A stretch of 40,193 nucleotides of DNA from an uncultured Roseateles sp. (GTDB lineage: Bacteria; Pseudomonadota; Gammaproteobacteria; Burkholderiales; Burkholderiaceae_C), in NCBI RefSeq assembly GCF_913777145.1, contig NZ_CAJYPS010000006.1, forward strand, positions 1 through 40,193. The letters run 5' to 3'. The first letter of the stretch is position 1, and every line of letters starts with the position of its first letter. Both the position numbers and the translations under genes were made by a program. The notes beneath the pieces are model-generated. The model did not search any database, was not told where the DNA came from, and was given only the letters and a program-made list of their open reading frames with translations. Shown here piece after piece: positions 8,687-17,695 of the stretch.

Positions 8687-10069
8687 TCAGGCGCCGCCGC
8701 CCAGGGCTCGGTAGAGGCTGACCAGATTCTGCGCGCGCTGGCTCTGCACCTGCACCAGCGACTGCTGGGCGGCGAACAGCGAGCGCTGGGCGTCCAGCAG
8801 GTCCAGCGCGCTGGCGATGCCGCCCTTGTAGCGCTGCTCGGTCAGCGCCAGGCGGCGGGTCTCGGCGGCGACCTGGGCCGTCAGCGCGCTGCGCTGCTCG
8901 GCCAGCGTGGCGCGGCCGGCCAGGCCATCGGCCACCTCGCGGAAGCCGGTCTGCACCGCCTTCTCGTACTGGGCCAGCGCGATGTCGCGCTGCGCGCGCG
9001 CCTGCTCCAGGTTGGCGCGGTTGCGGCCGGCGTCGAACAGCGGCTGCACCAGCTGGGGCGCAAAGCTCCACGCCGAGTGCTTGAACAGGTCGGACAGCTG
9101 GCCGCTGGCCGTGCCGATCTGGCCGGTGAGCGTGATGCGCGGGAAGAAGGCCGCGCGGGCGGCATCGATATTGGCCGAGGCCGCGGCCAGCAGGCGCTCG
9201 GCCTGGCGGATGTCTGGGCGCGCGGTCAGCACCTCGCTGGGCAGGCCGGCGGGCAGCTCGGCCAGCGGCTCGAAGTCGGCCAGCGCGCCGCTGGGCGCGG
9301 GCAGGTCGGTGGGCAGCGGGCCGCCGATCAGCAGCGCCAGCGCGTTCTCGTCCAGCGCCTGCTGGCGCTGCACCTGGGCCAGCGCCGCGCGGGCGGCCTG
9401 CAGCGAGGACTCGGCGGTACGCAGGTCCACCTCGCTGGCGACGCCGCCATCGAAGCGCTGGCGGGTCAGCGCGAGCGACTGCTCGCGCGTGGCCACCGTG
9501 TCCTGCGTGAGCTTGAGCAGCGCCGCATCGGCCTGCAGCGCGATCTCGGCATTGGCCACGCTGGCCACCAGCGCGATGCGCACCGCCTGCTGGTTGGACT
9601 GCGCGGCCAGCAGCTGGGCGGCGGCCGCGGCGTCCAGGCCGCGCAGGCGTCCGAACAGGTCCAGCTCGTAGGCGCTGACCTGCAGGCCGGCCGTGTAGAG
9701 GCTGTTGATGCCGCCGCTGGCGGTGGGTGTGCGCGAGCCGGTGACGCCCACGTTGACCGTGGGCCAGAGGTCGGCGTCGCGTGCCGCGGCGGTGGCGCGG
9801 GCGCTCTCGATGTTGAGCGCGGCCACGCGCAGGTCGCGGTTGTTGGCCAGTGCCAGCGGGATGAGCTTTTGCAGCCGCTCGCCGCGGTAGGCCTGGGCCC
9901 AGGGCAGGGCGGTGGCGGCCGTGCCGGCACCGCCGGCCTGCGGGAAGGCCGCGGGCACGGCCGACGCGGCGGCTTCAGGAGCGCTGGGGCGCTTGGGCTC
10001 GGGGCCGGCGCAGGCCGCCAGCAGGGCGGCGCTCAGCAGCGGCAGCAGCAGGGAATGGGGCCGGGTCAT
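8687..10069 (-). CDS. RND efflux outer-membrane channel, NodT/OprM family lipoprotein
   Basis: The TolC-like outer-membrane factor of a tripartite efflux pump. At 460 aa it has the normal length. It begins with a lipoprotein signal peptide ending LSAALLAAC (acylated Cys at about residue 20). Two related halves rich in long coiled-coil helices follow, each with the alanine- and glutamine-rich periodicity of the family (for example the C-terminal section around YKGGIASALDLLDAQRSLF). The start ATG 10069 overlaps the pump stop by ATGA, so translation is coupled. Upstream in-frame codons belong to a shadow of the pump gene. Confidence 0.93.
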   Translation of the reverse strand: MTRPHSLLLPLLSAALLAACAGPEPKRPSAPEAAASAVPAAFPQAGGAGTAATALPWAQAYRGERLQKLIPLALANNRDLRVAALNIESARATAAARDADLWPTVNVGVTGSRTPTASGGINSLYTAGLQVSAYELDLFGRLRGLDAAAAAQLLAAQSNQQAVRIALVASVANAEIALQADAALLKLTQDTVATREQSLALTRQRFDGGVASEVDLRTAESSLQAARAALAQVQRQQALDENALALLIGGPLPTDLPAPSGALADFEPLAELPAGLPSEVLTARPDIRQAERLLAAASANIDAARAAFFPRITLTGQIGTASGQLSDLFKHSAWSFAPQLVQPLFDAGRNRANLEQARAQRDIALAQYEKAVQTGFREVADGLAGRATLAEQRSALTAQVAAETRRLALTEQRYKGGIASALDLLDAQRSLFAAQQSLVQVQSQRAQNLVSLYRALGGGA

Positions 10070-13000
10070 GCCTGGTCCTCCTCGACCTCGTGGGCGTCGC
10101 GGCGCCGCTGGCGCTCGCTGCCCGGGAAGAATTTGCGCACCACCACGAAGAACACGGGCACCAGGAACACGGCCAGCAGCGTGGCCGAGATCATGCCGCC
10201 CATCACGCCGGTGCCGATCGCCTTCTGGCTGGCGGAGCCGGCGCCGCTGGCCAGCACCAGCGGCAGCACGCCGAGGATGAAGGCCATGGACGTCATCAGG
10301 ATGGGGCGGAAGCGCAGGTGCGCGGCCTCGATGACCGACTCCACCAGGCCGCGGCCCTGCGCATGCAGGTCCTTCGCGAACTCGATGATCAGCACCGCGT
10401 TCTTGGCCGACAGGCCGATGATGGTGATCATGCCGACCTTGAAGTAGACGTCGTTCTCCAGGCCGCGGAAGGTCGCGCCCAGCACCACGCCCAGCACGCC
10501 CAGCGGCACGACCAGCAGCACCGCCAGCGGGATGCTCCAGCTCTCGTACAGCGCGGCCAGGCACAGGAACACGGCCAGCAGCGAGAAGCCGAACAGGATG
10601 AAGGCGGTGGAGCCGGAGAGCTTTTCCTCGCGCGACTGGCCGGTCCACTCGTAGCCGAAGCCCGCCGGCAGCTCGGCGGCCAGCCGCTCGATCTCGGCGA
10701 TGGCCGCGCCCGTGGACACGCCCTTGGCCGGCTCGCCGGCGATGCGCATGGTCGGGTAGCCGTTGTAGCGCACGGTCTGCACCGGGCCGAAGATCCAGCG
10801 GCTGCTCGCGAACGAGGCCACCGGCACCGGCTGGCCGGCGTTGTTCAGCACATTGAGCTTGAGCAGGTCTTCGGGCTGCATGCGCGCGGGCGCGTCGCCC
10901 TGCACGATGACGCGCTGCAGGCGGCCGGCGTTGGGGAAGTCGTTCACATAGGTGGAGCCCAGCGAGGTCCCCAGCACCGCATTGATCGCGCCTATGGACA
11001 CGCCCAGCGCCTGCGCGCGGTCGCGGTCGATGTCCAGCTGCAGCTGGGCCGCGTCTTCCAGGCCGTCGGGGCGCACCGCGGTCAGCAGCGGGCTCTTGGC
11101 CGCGGCCGCCAGCAGCTGGTTGCGTGCGGCCAGCAGCTCGGCGCGGGTGTGGCCGCTGCGGTCCTGCAGGCGGAACGCGAAGCCGTTGGCGCGGCCCAGG
11201 TCGCGGATGGGCGGCGGGCTGGTCGGGAAGATCTGCGCGTCGCGTATCTTGCCCAGCGCGCCGAAGCTGCGCTGCACCAGGCCCTGCGCGGAATGCTCGG
11301 CGCCGTGGCGCTCCTCCCAGGGCTTGAGCGTCACGAAGGCCAGGCCGGCGTTCTGGCCGGTGCCCGAGAAGCTGAAGCCCAGCACGCTGACCATGCTCTC
11401 GACCTCGGGCTGCTTGAGCAGATAGTCCTCCGCCTGCTGCATCACGGCCAGCGTGCGCTGCTGGGTCGCACCCGGCGGCAGCTGCACGTTGACCAGGATG
11501 TTGCCCTGGTCCTCGTTGGGCACGAAGGCCGTGGGCAGCTTCTGGAACACCAGCACCGCCGCGGCGATCACCGCGACATAGACCACCAGCGCACGCGGCG
11601 TGTGGCGCAGCAGCGCCGCCACGCGGCCCTCGTAGCCCTTGGCCAGGCGGGTGAAGCCGCGGTTGAAGGCGCCGAAGAAGCCGCGCTTCTCGAGGTGGTG
11701 GCCGGCTTCCACCGGCTTGAGCAGCGTGCCGCACAGCGCCGGCGTCAGCGACAGCGCCAGGAAGGCCGAGAACGCGATGGAGCTGACCATCACCGCCGAG
11801 AACTGGCGGTAGATGTTGCCGATGGAGCCGCTGAAGAAGGCCAGCGGCACGAACACCGAGATCAGCACCACGGTCACGCCGATGATGGCGCTGGAGATCT
11901 GGCCCATGGCCTTGCGCGTGGCCTTGAGCGGCGGCAGCCCCTCCTCGCTCATCACGCGCTCGACGTTCTCCACCACGACGATGGCGTCGTCCACCACGAT
12001 GCCGATGACCAGCACCATGCCGAACATGGTCAGCACGTTGATGGAGAAGCCCAGCGCCAGCAGCGTTGCGAAGCTGCCCAGCAGCGCCACCGGCACCACC
12101 AGCGTCGGGATCAGCGTGTAGCGGATGTTCTGCAGGAACACGAACATCACGATGAACACCAGCACCACCGCCTCGATCAGCGTCTCCACCACCTGGGAGA
12201 TGGAGATGTCGATGAACAGCGAGCTGTCGTAGGGGATGTTGGCCTTCACGCCGGCCGGGAAGTAAGGCTCCAGCTCCTTGAGCTTGGCCTTCACCAGCTT
12301 GGCGGTCTGCAGCGCGTTGGCCGACGGCGCGAGCTGCACGCCAATGCCCATGGAGGGCTTGCCGTTGAGGCGGGTGGAGCGGCCGGTGTAGCTGTCGGCG
12401 CCCAGCTCGATGCGGGCCACGTCCTTGAGCTTGACCGAGGAGCCGTCGGCATTCGCGCGCAGCACGATGTTGCCGAACTGCTCCACGCTGCTGAGCTGGC
12501 CGCGCACCACCACGGTGGCCGCGACCTGCTGGCCGGGCACATTGGGCAGGTCACCGATGGAGCCCGAGCTGACCTGGGCGTTCTGCGCCTGGATGGCCGC
12601 GTTCACGTCGGCCGGTGCGAGCTTGAAGCCCACCAGCTTGGCCGGGTCCAGCCAGATGCGCATCGCGCGCTCGGTGCCGAACAGCAGGCCCTGGCCCACG
12701 CCCGGCACGCGCTGGATCTCGGGCAGCACGTTGCGCGATGCGTAGTCGCCCAGCGCGATCGGGTCGAAGGCCGGGTTGCTGCTGCTCATGATGATGAACA
12801 GCAGGAAGTTGGGGTTGGCCTTGTCCACCCGCACGCCCTGCTGGATCACCGCCTGAGGCAGGCGCGGCGTGGCGCGGGCCAGCCGGTTCTGCACATCCAC
12901 CTGCGCCAGGTCGGGGTTGGTGGACGGGTCGTAGCTCAGCGTGATGGAGCCGGTGCCGTCGGACTGGGTCACGGCCTCCATGTAGATCAGGCCGGGAGAG

Positions 13001-13212
13001 CCGTTCATCTCGCGCTCGATGACGCTGATGACCGAGTCCTCCAGCGTCTGGGCCGAGGCGCCGGGGTAGGTGACGGACAGCACGATGGACGGCGGGGCCA
13101 CCGGCGGGTATTGCGAGATCGGCAGCTGCGTGACCGCAACGCCGCCTATGACCGCGATGAACAGCGCGATCACCCACGCGAAGATGGGACGGTCGATGAA
13201 GAACTGCGCCAT
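10066..13212 (-). CDS. RND efflux pump, HAE1 (AcrB/MexB) family
   Basis: The inner-membrane proton-driven multidrug transporter, 1048 aa, which is the AcrB length. The N-terminus MAQFFIDRPIFAWV is typical. Two large periplasmic loops separate 12 helices. Helix 4 carries the paired aspartates (GIVVDDAIVVVENVERV), and the partner lysine of helix 10 is in GLSAKNAVLIIEFAKDL. These are the proton-relay residues of AcrB. It lies in the order adaptor (14 bp upstream), pump, channel (ATGA overlap). Substrates cannot be read from sequence. The HAE1 type implies hydrophobic or amphiphilic drugs, dyes, detergents or solvents. Confidence 0.96.
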   Translation of the reverse strand: MAQFFIDRPIFAWVIALFIAVIGGVAVTQLPISQYPPVAPPSIVLSVTYPGASAQTLEDSVISVIEREMNGSPGLIYMEAVTQSDGTGSITLSYDPSTNPDLAQVDVQNRLARATPRLPQAVIQQGVRVDKANPNFLLFIIMSSSNPAFDPIALGDYASRNVLPEIQRVPGVGQGLLFGTERAMRIWLDPAKLVGFKLAPADVNAAIQAQNAQVSSGSIGDLPNVPGQQVAATVVVRGQLSSVEQFGNIVLRANADGSSVKLKDVARIELGADSYTGRSTRLNGKPSMGIGVQLAPSANALQTAKLVKAKLKELEPYFPAGVKANIPYDSSLFIDISISQVVETLIEAVVLVFIVMFVFLQNIRYTLIPTLVVPVALLGSFATLLALGFSINVLTMFGMVLVIGIVVDDAIVVVENVERVMSEEGLPPLKATRKAMGQISSAIIGVTVVLISVFVPLAFFSGSIGNIYRQFSAVMVSSIAFSAFLALSLTPALCGTLLKPVEAGHHLEKRGFFGAFNRGFTRLAKGYEGRVAALLRHTPRALVVYVAVIAAAVLVFQKLPTAFVPNEDQGNILVNVQLPPGATQQRTLAVMQQAEDYLLKQPEVESMVSVLGFSFSGTGQNAGLAFVTLKPWEERHGAEHSAQGLVQRSFGALGKIRDAQIFPTSPPPIRDLGRANGFAFRLQDRSGHTRAELLAARNQLLAAAAKSPLLTAVRPDGLEDAAQLQLDIDRDRAQALGVSIGAINAVLGTSLGSTYVNDFPNAGRLQRVIVQGDAPARMQPEDLLKLNVLNNAGQPVPVASFASSRWIFGPVQTVRYNGYPTMRIAGEPAKGVSTGAAIAEIERLAAELPAGFGYEWTGQSREEKLSGSTAFILFGFSLLAVFLCLAALYESWSIPLAVLLVVPLGVLGVVLGATFRGLENDVYFKVGMITIIGLSAKNAVLIIEFAKDLHAQGRGLVESVIEAAHLRFRPILMTSMAFILGVLPLVLASGAGSASQKAIGTGVMGGMISATLLAVFLVPVFFVVVRKFFPGSERQRRRDAHEVEEDQA

Positions 13213-13226
13213 GAGCGGACCCCGTG

Positions 13227-14429
13227 TCAGCGCGCCGAGGCGGCAGAGGCCGGGGCCGAGGCGGCGGCCGGGGCCCAGGGCACGGCGCGCACCTTGGCGC
13301 CGGCGCGGGCGCGCTGCAGGCCGTCGACGATGACGCGCTCACCCGGCTTCAGCCCGGACAGCACCAGGGAGCGGTCCGGCTGCGGCGCCGGGCCCAGCTT
13401 GACCGGGCGGGCGCTGACGCTGCCGTCCTCCGCCACCACCAGCACGCTGTCGCCCTGCGCGGTGTGCGCCACAGCCTGCTGCGGCAGCAGCACCGCGTCC
13501 GAGGCCTGGGCCACCGGCAGGCGCACGCGCACATACAGACCCGGCAGCAGCGTGCCCTGCGGGTTGGGCAGTTCGGCCCGCAGCGTGACCTGGCCGGAGC
13601 TCGGGTCCACGCTGAGGTCGGAGAACAGCAGACGGCCGGTCTGCGGGAACACGCTGCCGTCGTCCAGCAGCACCTGCACCTGCGCGGCCTCCTTGCCCGG
13701 CGCGCGCTGCAGCTGGCCCTGGGCCAGCGCCTGACGCAGCCGCATCACGTCGGCCACCGGCTGCGTGAAGTTCACGTAAAGCTTGTCCACCTGCTGCACC
13801 AGCGCCAGCGGCGTGGCCTCGCCCTGGCCCACCAGTGCGCCCTCGGTCACCAGCGCACGGCCGATGCGGCCGGCGATGGGCGAGCTCACGGACGCATAGC
13901 CCAGGTTGATCTGCGCGGTCTGCACCGCGGCCTTGCCGGCCGCCACATCGGCCTTGGCCTGCTGGAAGCCGGCCTGCGCGTTGGTGGCTTCCTGCTGGCT
14001 GACCGCCTGGGTCTTGGCCAGCGGCGCATAGCGCTCGGCCAGCGCCTGCGCCTGCACCAGATTGGCTTCAGCCCGGGCCAGTTGGGCCTGGGCGCTGGCC
14101 AGCGCGGCGCGGTAGGGCGCGGGGTCGATGTCGAACAGCGGCTGGCCGGCCTTCACGTCCGAGCCTTCGGTGAACAAACGTTTCTGAAGAATGCCGGCGA
14201 CCCGTGCGCGCACCTGGGCGGTGCGGAAAGCCTCCAGCCGACCGGGCAGTTCGGTATTCAGTGCAGTGGCGGTGGTGGCCACGGTGACCACGCCCACCTC
14301 GGGCGGCGGCGGCGCGGTTGGGGCCGCTGTGTTGCTGGGGCTGCAGCCCACCAGGCTCATGCCCAGACCCAAGTTCAGTGCGATCGACAACGCCTTGGCG
14401 CGCGTCACTCCATTCCATGCCGCCGTCAT
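13227..14429 (-). CDS. RND efflux periplasmic adaptor (AcrA/MexA type)
   Basis: The membrane-fusion protein that joins pump and channel, 400 aa. The N-terminus has a lipoprotein-type signal ending MSLVGC, so it should be anchored in the inner membrane. Then come a lipoyl half-motif (GRLEAFRTAQVRARVAGILQ), an alpha-hairpin (roughly residues 110-180, alanine/glutamine rich), the second lipoyl half (SSPIAGRIGRALV), a beta-barrel and a C-terminal proximal domain. It is the first gene of the efflux operon and lies 60 bp after cca on the same strand. No TetR, MarR or LysR gene adjoins it. Confidence 0.94.
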   Translation of the reverse strand: MTAAWNGVTRAKALSIALNLGLGMSLVGCSPSNTAAPTAPPPPEVGVVTVATTATALNTELPGRLEAFRTAQVRARVAGILQKRLFTEGSDVKAGQPLFDIDPAPYRAALASAQAQLARAEANLVQAQALAERYAPLAKTQAVSQQEATNAQAGFQQAKADVAAGKAAVQTAQINLGYASVSSPIAGRIGRALVTEGALVGQGEATPLALVQQVDKLYVNFTQPVADVMRLRQALAQGQLQRAPGKEAAQVQVLLDDGSVFPQTGRLLFSDLSVDPSSGQVTLRAELPNPQGTLLPGLYVRVRLPVAQASDAVLLPQQAVAHTAQGDSVLVVAEDGSVSARPVKLGPAPQPDRSLVLSGLKPGERVIVDGLQRARAGAKVRAVPWAPAAASAPASAASAR

Positions 14430-14448
14430 GCTGGCCCCTCGTGCTGCG

Positions 14449-14472
14449 TTTTCCCGGCCCCTGCCGGCAAAA
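14449..14472. promoter_or_regulatory. 24-bp inverted repeat before the efflux operon
   Basis: Between cca and the adaptor gene, TTTT-c-CCGGC-ccct-GCCGG-c-AAAA forms an inverted repeat with 9 of 10 matching positions per arm, 20 nt upstream of the adaptor start. Such a site suits a dimeric repressor, or a hairpin ending cca transcription, although no U-tract follows in the direction of transcription. No regulator gene is adjacent. Confidence 0.4.
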
Positions 14473-14489
14473 GCTGCGGACTGTAGCCG

Positions 14490-15737
14490 TCAGGTTTTGC
14501 GCGCGCCCGTGCCAGAAGACAAAGCCCCCAGCCGGGCGCGGGCCACCGCGCGGCCGATCTCGGGCCCGCGTGCGCCGCTGGCCAGCGCGGCCGCGCTGAC
14601 CGCCGCCAGATCCACCGCCTGGGCTGCGGCCAGGTCGGCCAGCAGCGCCGCGCGCTGCGGGTAGTCGCGCGTCTCCAGCCCCAGGCGCCCGCGCGCATCG
14701 CACTCGCAGGCCCACAGCAGTTCCGCGAAGCGCTCGGGCCGGCGCCACGCATCGCAGCGGTCCAGCAGGCGCAGTCGCGCCTCGGGGCCGAAGCCGCCGC
14801 TCTGGTGCACATGGGTGTGCTCGCGCGCGACCAGCTCGGCCAGTTCGCGGCAGTCGGTGGGCACCTTCCAGCGCGCGCTGACCTGGCGGGCCAGCTTCTC
14901 GCTGCGCACCTCGTGCGCGATGTGGCGCGGCCATTCCTCGGGCCGTGTCTCTCCCTTGCCCAGGTCGTGGCACAGGCAGGCGTAGCGCACGGTCAGCGGC
15001 GCACCGCTGGCGGCGCACTGGTCCAGCACCATCATCAGGTGGATGCCGGTGTCGATCTCCGGGTGGTGCTGCTCGGGCTGCGGCACGCCGAACAGCGCGT
15101 CCACCTCGGGCAGCAGCACGCGCAGCGCGCCGGCCTCGCGCAAGACCTGGAACATGCGCGAGGGCTGGCGCTCCATCAGTCCGCGCGACAGTTCCTGCCA
15201 CACGCGCTCGGCCACCAGCGCATCCACCTCGCCGGCCGCCACCATCTGGCGCATCAGGTCCACGGTCTCGGGCGCCACCGTGAAGTCCGCAAAGCGCGCG
15301 GCGAAGCGTGCCAGCCGCAGTATGCGTACCGGGTCTTCCGCGAATGCGGGCGACACATGGCGCAGCACCCGGTCGGCCAGGTCGCGCCGGCCACCATAGG
15401 GGTCGATGACCGTGCCGTCGCCCGCCTCGGCCATCGCATTGATGGTGAGGTCGCGGCGTGCCAGGTCTTGCTCCAGCGTGACATCGGGTGCCGCGTGGAA
15501 CGCAAAGCCGTGGTAGCCGGCCGCGGTCTTGCGCTCGGTGCGGGCGAGTGCAACTTCCTCGTGGGTGCGGGGGTGCAGAAAGACCGGAAAGTCATTGCCC
15601 ACCGGCTGGTAGCCCGCGTCCAGCAGCTGCTGCGGCGACGCACCGACAACCACCCAGTCGCGGTCCTGCACCGTCAGACCCAGCAGGCGGTCGCGCACGG
15701 CGCCGCCGACGAGGTAGGTTTGGAAGGAGAGGGACAT
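14490..15737 (-). CDS. cca: Multifunctional CCA tRNA nucleotidyltransferase
   Basis: Adds or repairs the 3'-terminal CCA of tRNAs. This is the class II, gammaproteobacterial/betaproteobacterial multifunctional type with a C-terminal HD phosphohydrolase domain. Visible motifs are GGAVRD (residues 11-16), the catalytic DxD at D25/D27, [10 protein letters not shown] (about 94-103), the basic motif [12 protein letters not shown] (about 138-149) and the HD pair H257-D258 in [10 protein letters not shown]. The 415-aa length fits. The frame is open to 15935, but ATG 15737 ([12 protein letters not shown]) aligns with family N-termini. The 219-bp spacer before the GST gene shows only a weak GGACTC...GAGTCC inverted repeat (15808-15834). 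Confidence 0.95.
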   Translation of the reverse strand: MSLSFQTYLVGGAVRDRLLGLTVQDRDWVVVGASPQQLLDAGYQPVGNDFPVFLHPRTHEEVALARTERKTAAGYHGFAFHAAPDVTLEQDLARRDLTINAMAEAGDGTVIDPYGGRRDLADRVLRHVSPAFAEDPVRILRLARFAARFADFTVAPETVDLMRQMVAAGEVDALVAERVWQELSRGLMERQPSRMFQVLREAGALRVLLPEVDALFGVPQPEQHHPEIDTGIHLMMVLDQCAASGAPLTVRYACLCHDLGKGETRPEEWPRHIAHEVRSEKLARQVSARWKVPTDCRELAELVAREHTHVHQSGGFGPEARLRLLDRCDAWRRPERFAELLWACECDARGRLGLETRDYPQRAALLADLAAAQAVDLAAVSAAALASGARGPEIGRAVARARLGALSSGTGARKT

Positions 15738-15956
15738 GGGGTGGATTTTGGCTTGGGGTGCGGGGGACTCGCTGCGCGGTTTTGGGTTGCTTTTGCGACT
15801 TGCCTTTGGACTCGCCGCACCGCCGCGGGAGTCCGCCCCGGCACGGTGTCGCGAGTTGCAAAGGCTCGCCGCAAGAGCAGGCCACCAAGAGGCGCGCCAT
15901 AAGTCCAACGATCTGCCGTAAGTCCTGGCCACCAATCACGGCGGCCCCGCGCCGAC

Positions 15957-16637
15957 TCAACGCCCCGTCCGATACGGCTCATCCTCCGGCACAAACTGCT
16001 GCTCCCGCAGCCCGTCTGCAATCCAGTCCTCCACCGCCGCATGCGCCAGCAGCGCATCGCGATAGGCTGCCGCGCGCTCCGACAGCGGCAGGCTGAAGCG
16101 GCTCAGCCGCACCGCCACCGGCGCGAAGAAGGCGTCCACCGCGCCGAAGGCGCCGAACAGATAGGGCCCGCCGCTGGCCGCCAGCGCCTCGCTCCAGGCC
16201 GCGTCCAGCCGCGCGACGTCGGCGCGCAGCGCGGCATCCTCGGCCCACAGGCGCTCGCCGATGTCGGGGAAGAAGGCCTCGCAGTTCATGGGGCAGACCG
16301 TGCGCAGCCGGCCGAAGCCCGCGTGCATCTCGGCGCACAGGCTGCGCGCGCGGGCGCGCGCCCTGGCGTCGCGCGGCCAGATCGCGTGCTCGGGATGGCG
16401 GTCGGCGATGTACTCGGCAATCGCCAGCGTCTCCCACACGGTGAAGCCGTCGCCCTCCACCAGCACCGGCACGCGCCGCGTGGGGCTCACCGCGGCGATC
16501 TGGCGCTCCCAGGCCGAGCCGGGGCGAAAGTCGAAGGGCAGCAGCACCTCCTCGAACGGAATGCCGAAGGCGGCCAGCAGCACGCCGCTGCGCATGGACC
16601 AGGACGAGTAGTTCTTGTTGCCGATGTAGAGCTTCAT
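15957..16637 (-). CDS. Glutathione S-transferase family protein
   Basis: A cytosolic 226-aa GST-like protein. The N-terminal thioredoxin-like domain begins MKLYIGNKNYSSWSMRSGV, where a serine in the S-S-W-S stretch is the likely glutathione-activating residue. It has the conserved P-V-L-V proline turn (RRVPVLVEG) and the E-T-L-A-I glutathione contact (VWETLAIAEYIAD). The C-terminal half is helical. Its substrate is unknown. ATG 16637 gives the family length; the frame upstream is shadow. It follows the NDUFA9-like gene by 110 bp on the same strand and may share its transcript. Confidence 0.9.
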   Translation of the reverse strand: MKLYIGNKNYSSWSMRSGVLLAAFGIPFEEVLLPFDFRPGSAWERQIAAVSPTRRVPVLVEGDGFTVWETLAIAEYIADRHPEHAIWPRDARARARARSLCAEMHAGFGRLRTVCPMNCEAFFPDIGERLWAEDAALRADVARLDAAWSEALAASGGPYLFGAFGAVDAFFAPVAVRLSRFSLPLSERAAAYRDALLAHAAVEDWIADGLREQQFVPEDEPYRTGR

Positions 16638-16726
16638 GGCGACCGCCGCGGGCAGGAGAGTGAGGGCAGCCTGCAGCTTACGCAGACACGCGCCCTCGTG
16701 GCTTGAGCAATCGGCAAGGGATTGAT

Positions 16727-16742
16727 GCGCGGCGCGCCGCGC
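16727..16742. other. GC-only 16-bp palindrome after the NDUFA9-like gene
   Basis: GCGCGGCGCGCCGCGC is a perfect palindrome 6 bp past the stop of the NDUFA9-like gene. It could act as a transcription-slowing hairpin before the GST gene. With only G and C in a GC-rich genome it may equally be chance. Confidence 0.25.
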
Positions 16743-16747
16743 GCCCG

Positions 16748-17695
16748 TCAGTGGCGGGCGCGCCAGGCATCCAGCCGCGCCGGGCCGCTGCCGGGCGCCA
16801 GGTAGAGCGGCAGCACCGCCTCCAGCGCGGCCGGCGTGATGCCCAGCTCGGCCAGGCCCGGCTGCTGGCCGCTGGCCACATTGGGCACGCTCAGCGAGGC
16901 CAGGTTGTCGCGTGACAGCAGCGGCTCGCCCGGCAGGCATTCCATGGCCAGCGCCTGCAGCGTGGCTAGTGAGCCAGGCAGCGGCAGCACCGGCCGCGCG
17001 CAGCCCGCCACCTGGCCGGCCAGCTTCACCAGCTCGCACAACGTCAGCACGCGCGGGCCGGCGATGTCGTAGGTCCGGCCCACCGTTTCGGGCCGCAGCA
17101 GCACCTGCACCAGGGCCCGGGCCAGGTCTTGCACCCAGACCGGCTGCATCAGCGCGCCCGCGCCGGCCAGCGGCATCAGCGGGAACAGGCGCTGCAGCTG
17201 CGCGAACAGGTTGACGCTGCGGTCGCCCGCGCCCACCACCAGCGAGGGGCGCAGCAGCGTGAGGTCCAGCGTGCCGGCCTGGGCCGCCTGCTGCAGCACC
17301 GCCTCGCCCGCGGCCTTGCTGCGCAGGTAGCGGCTGGGGGCCTGGGCGCCGACGCCCAGCGCGCTCACATGCACCAGGCGGCGCACGCCGGCCTCGCCCA
17401 TGGCCGCGGCCAGGCGGCGCGGCAGTTCCACATGGACCTGCTGGAACGCGGCCTCGCTGCCCTGCAGGATGGCGATCAGGTTGACCACCGCGTCGTGGCC
17501 GGGCAGCAGCGCCGGCAGGTCGCGGAACACATCGGCCTGGCGCACGGTAACGCCGGGCAGGCTCTGCACGCCCTGCGCATGCGGCAGGCGGCGCGTGGGC
17601 ACGGTGAGGCGCAGGCCGGGGTCCTGCCGCGTGAGCTGCTCGCACAGCGCGCGGCCGACGAAGCCGCTGCCGCCCAGGATGAGGATGGATTTCAT
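16748..17695 (-). CDS. NDUFA9-like NAD(P)-binding oxidoreductase
   Basis: An atypical short-chain dehydrogenase of the complex I NDUFA9 / NAD(P)H-binding group, 315 aa. The N-terminal Rossmann motif GGSGFVG (residues 8-14) is intact. The active-site lysine of classical SDRs is represented by the YLRSKAAGE region, where the tyrosine precedes the usual spacing. The bacterial members have no proven role; some act in quinone or electron-transfer biology. It starts in an ATGA overlap with the upstream lytic transglycosylase stop, so the two are translated together. The same neighbourhood is, to my knowledge, common in Burkholderiales. Confidence 0.85.
   Translation of the reverse strand: MKSILILGGSGFVGRALCEQLTRQDPGLRLTVPTRRLPHAQGVQSLPGVTVRQADVFRDLPALLPGHDAVVNLIAILQGSEAAFQQVHVELPRRLAAAMGEAGVRRLVHVSALGVGAQAPSRYLRSKAAGEAVLQQAAQAGTLDLTLLRPSLVVGAGDRSVNLFAQLQRLFPLMPLAGAGALMQPVWVQDLARALVQVLLRPETVGRTYDIAGPRVLTLCELVKLAGQVAGCARPVLPLPGSLATLQALAMECLPGEPLLSRDNLASLSVPNVASGQQPGLAELGITPAALEAVLPLYLAPGSGPARLDAWRARH

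Noticed and set aside
10090..13734. A 1214-codon open frame antisense to the RND pump and adaptor
   Set aside because: Same compositional artefact: low-complexity His/Gln/Arg protein across two genes with intact family motifs on the other strand.
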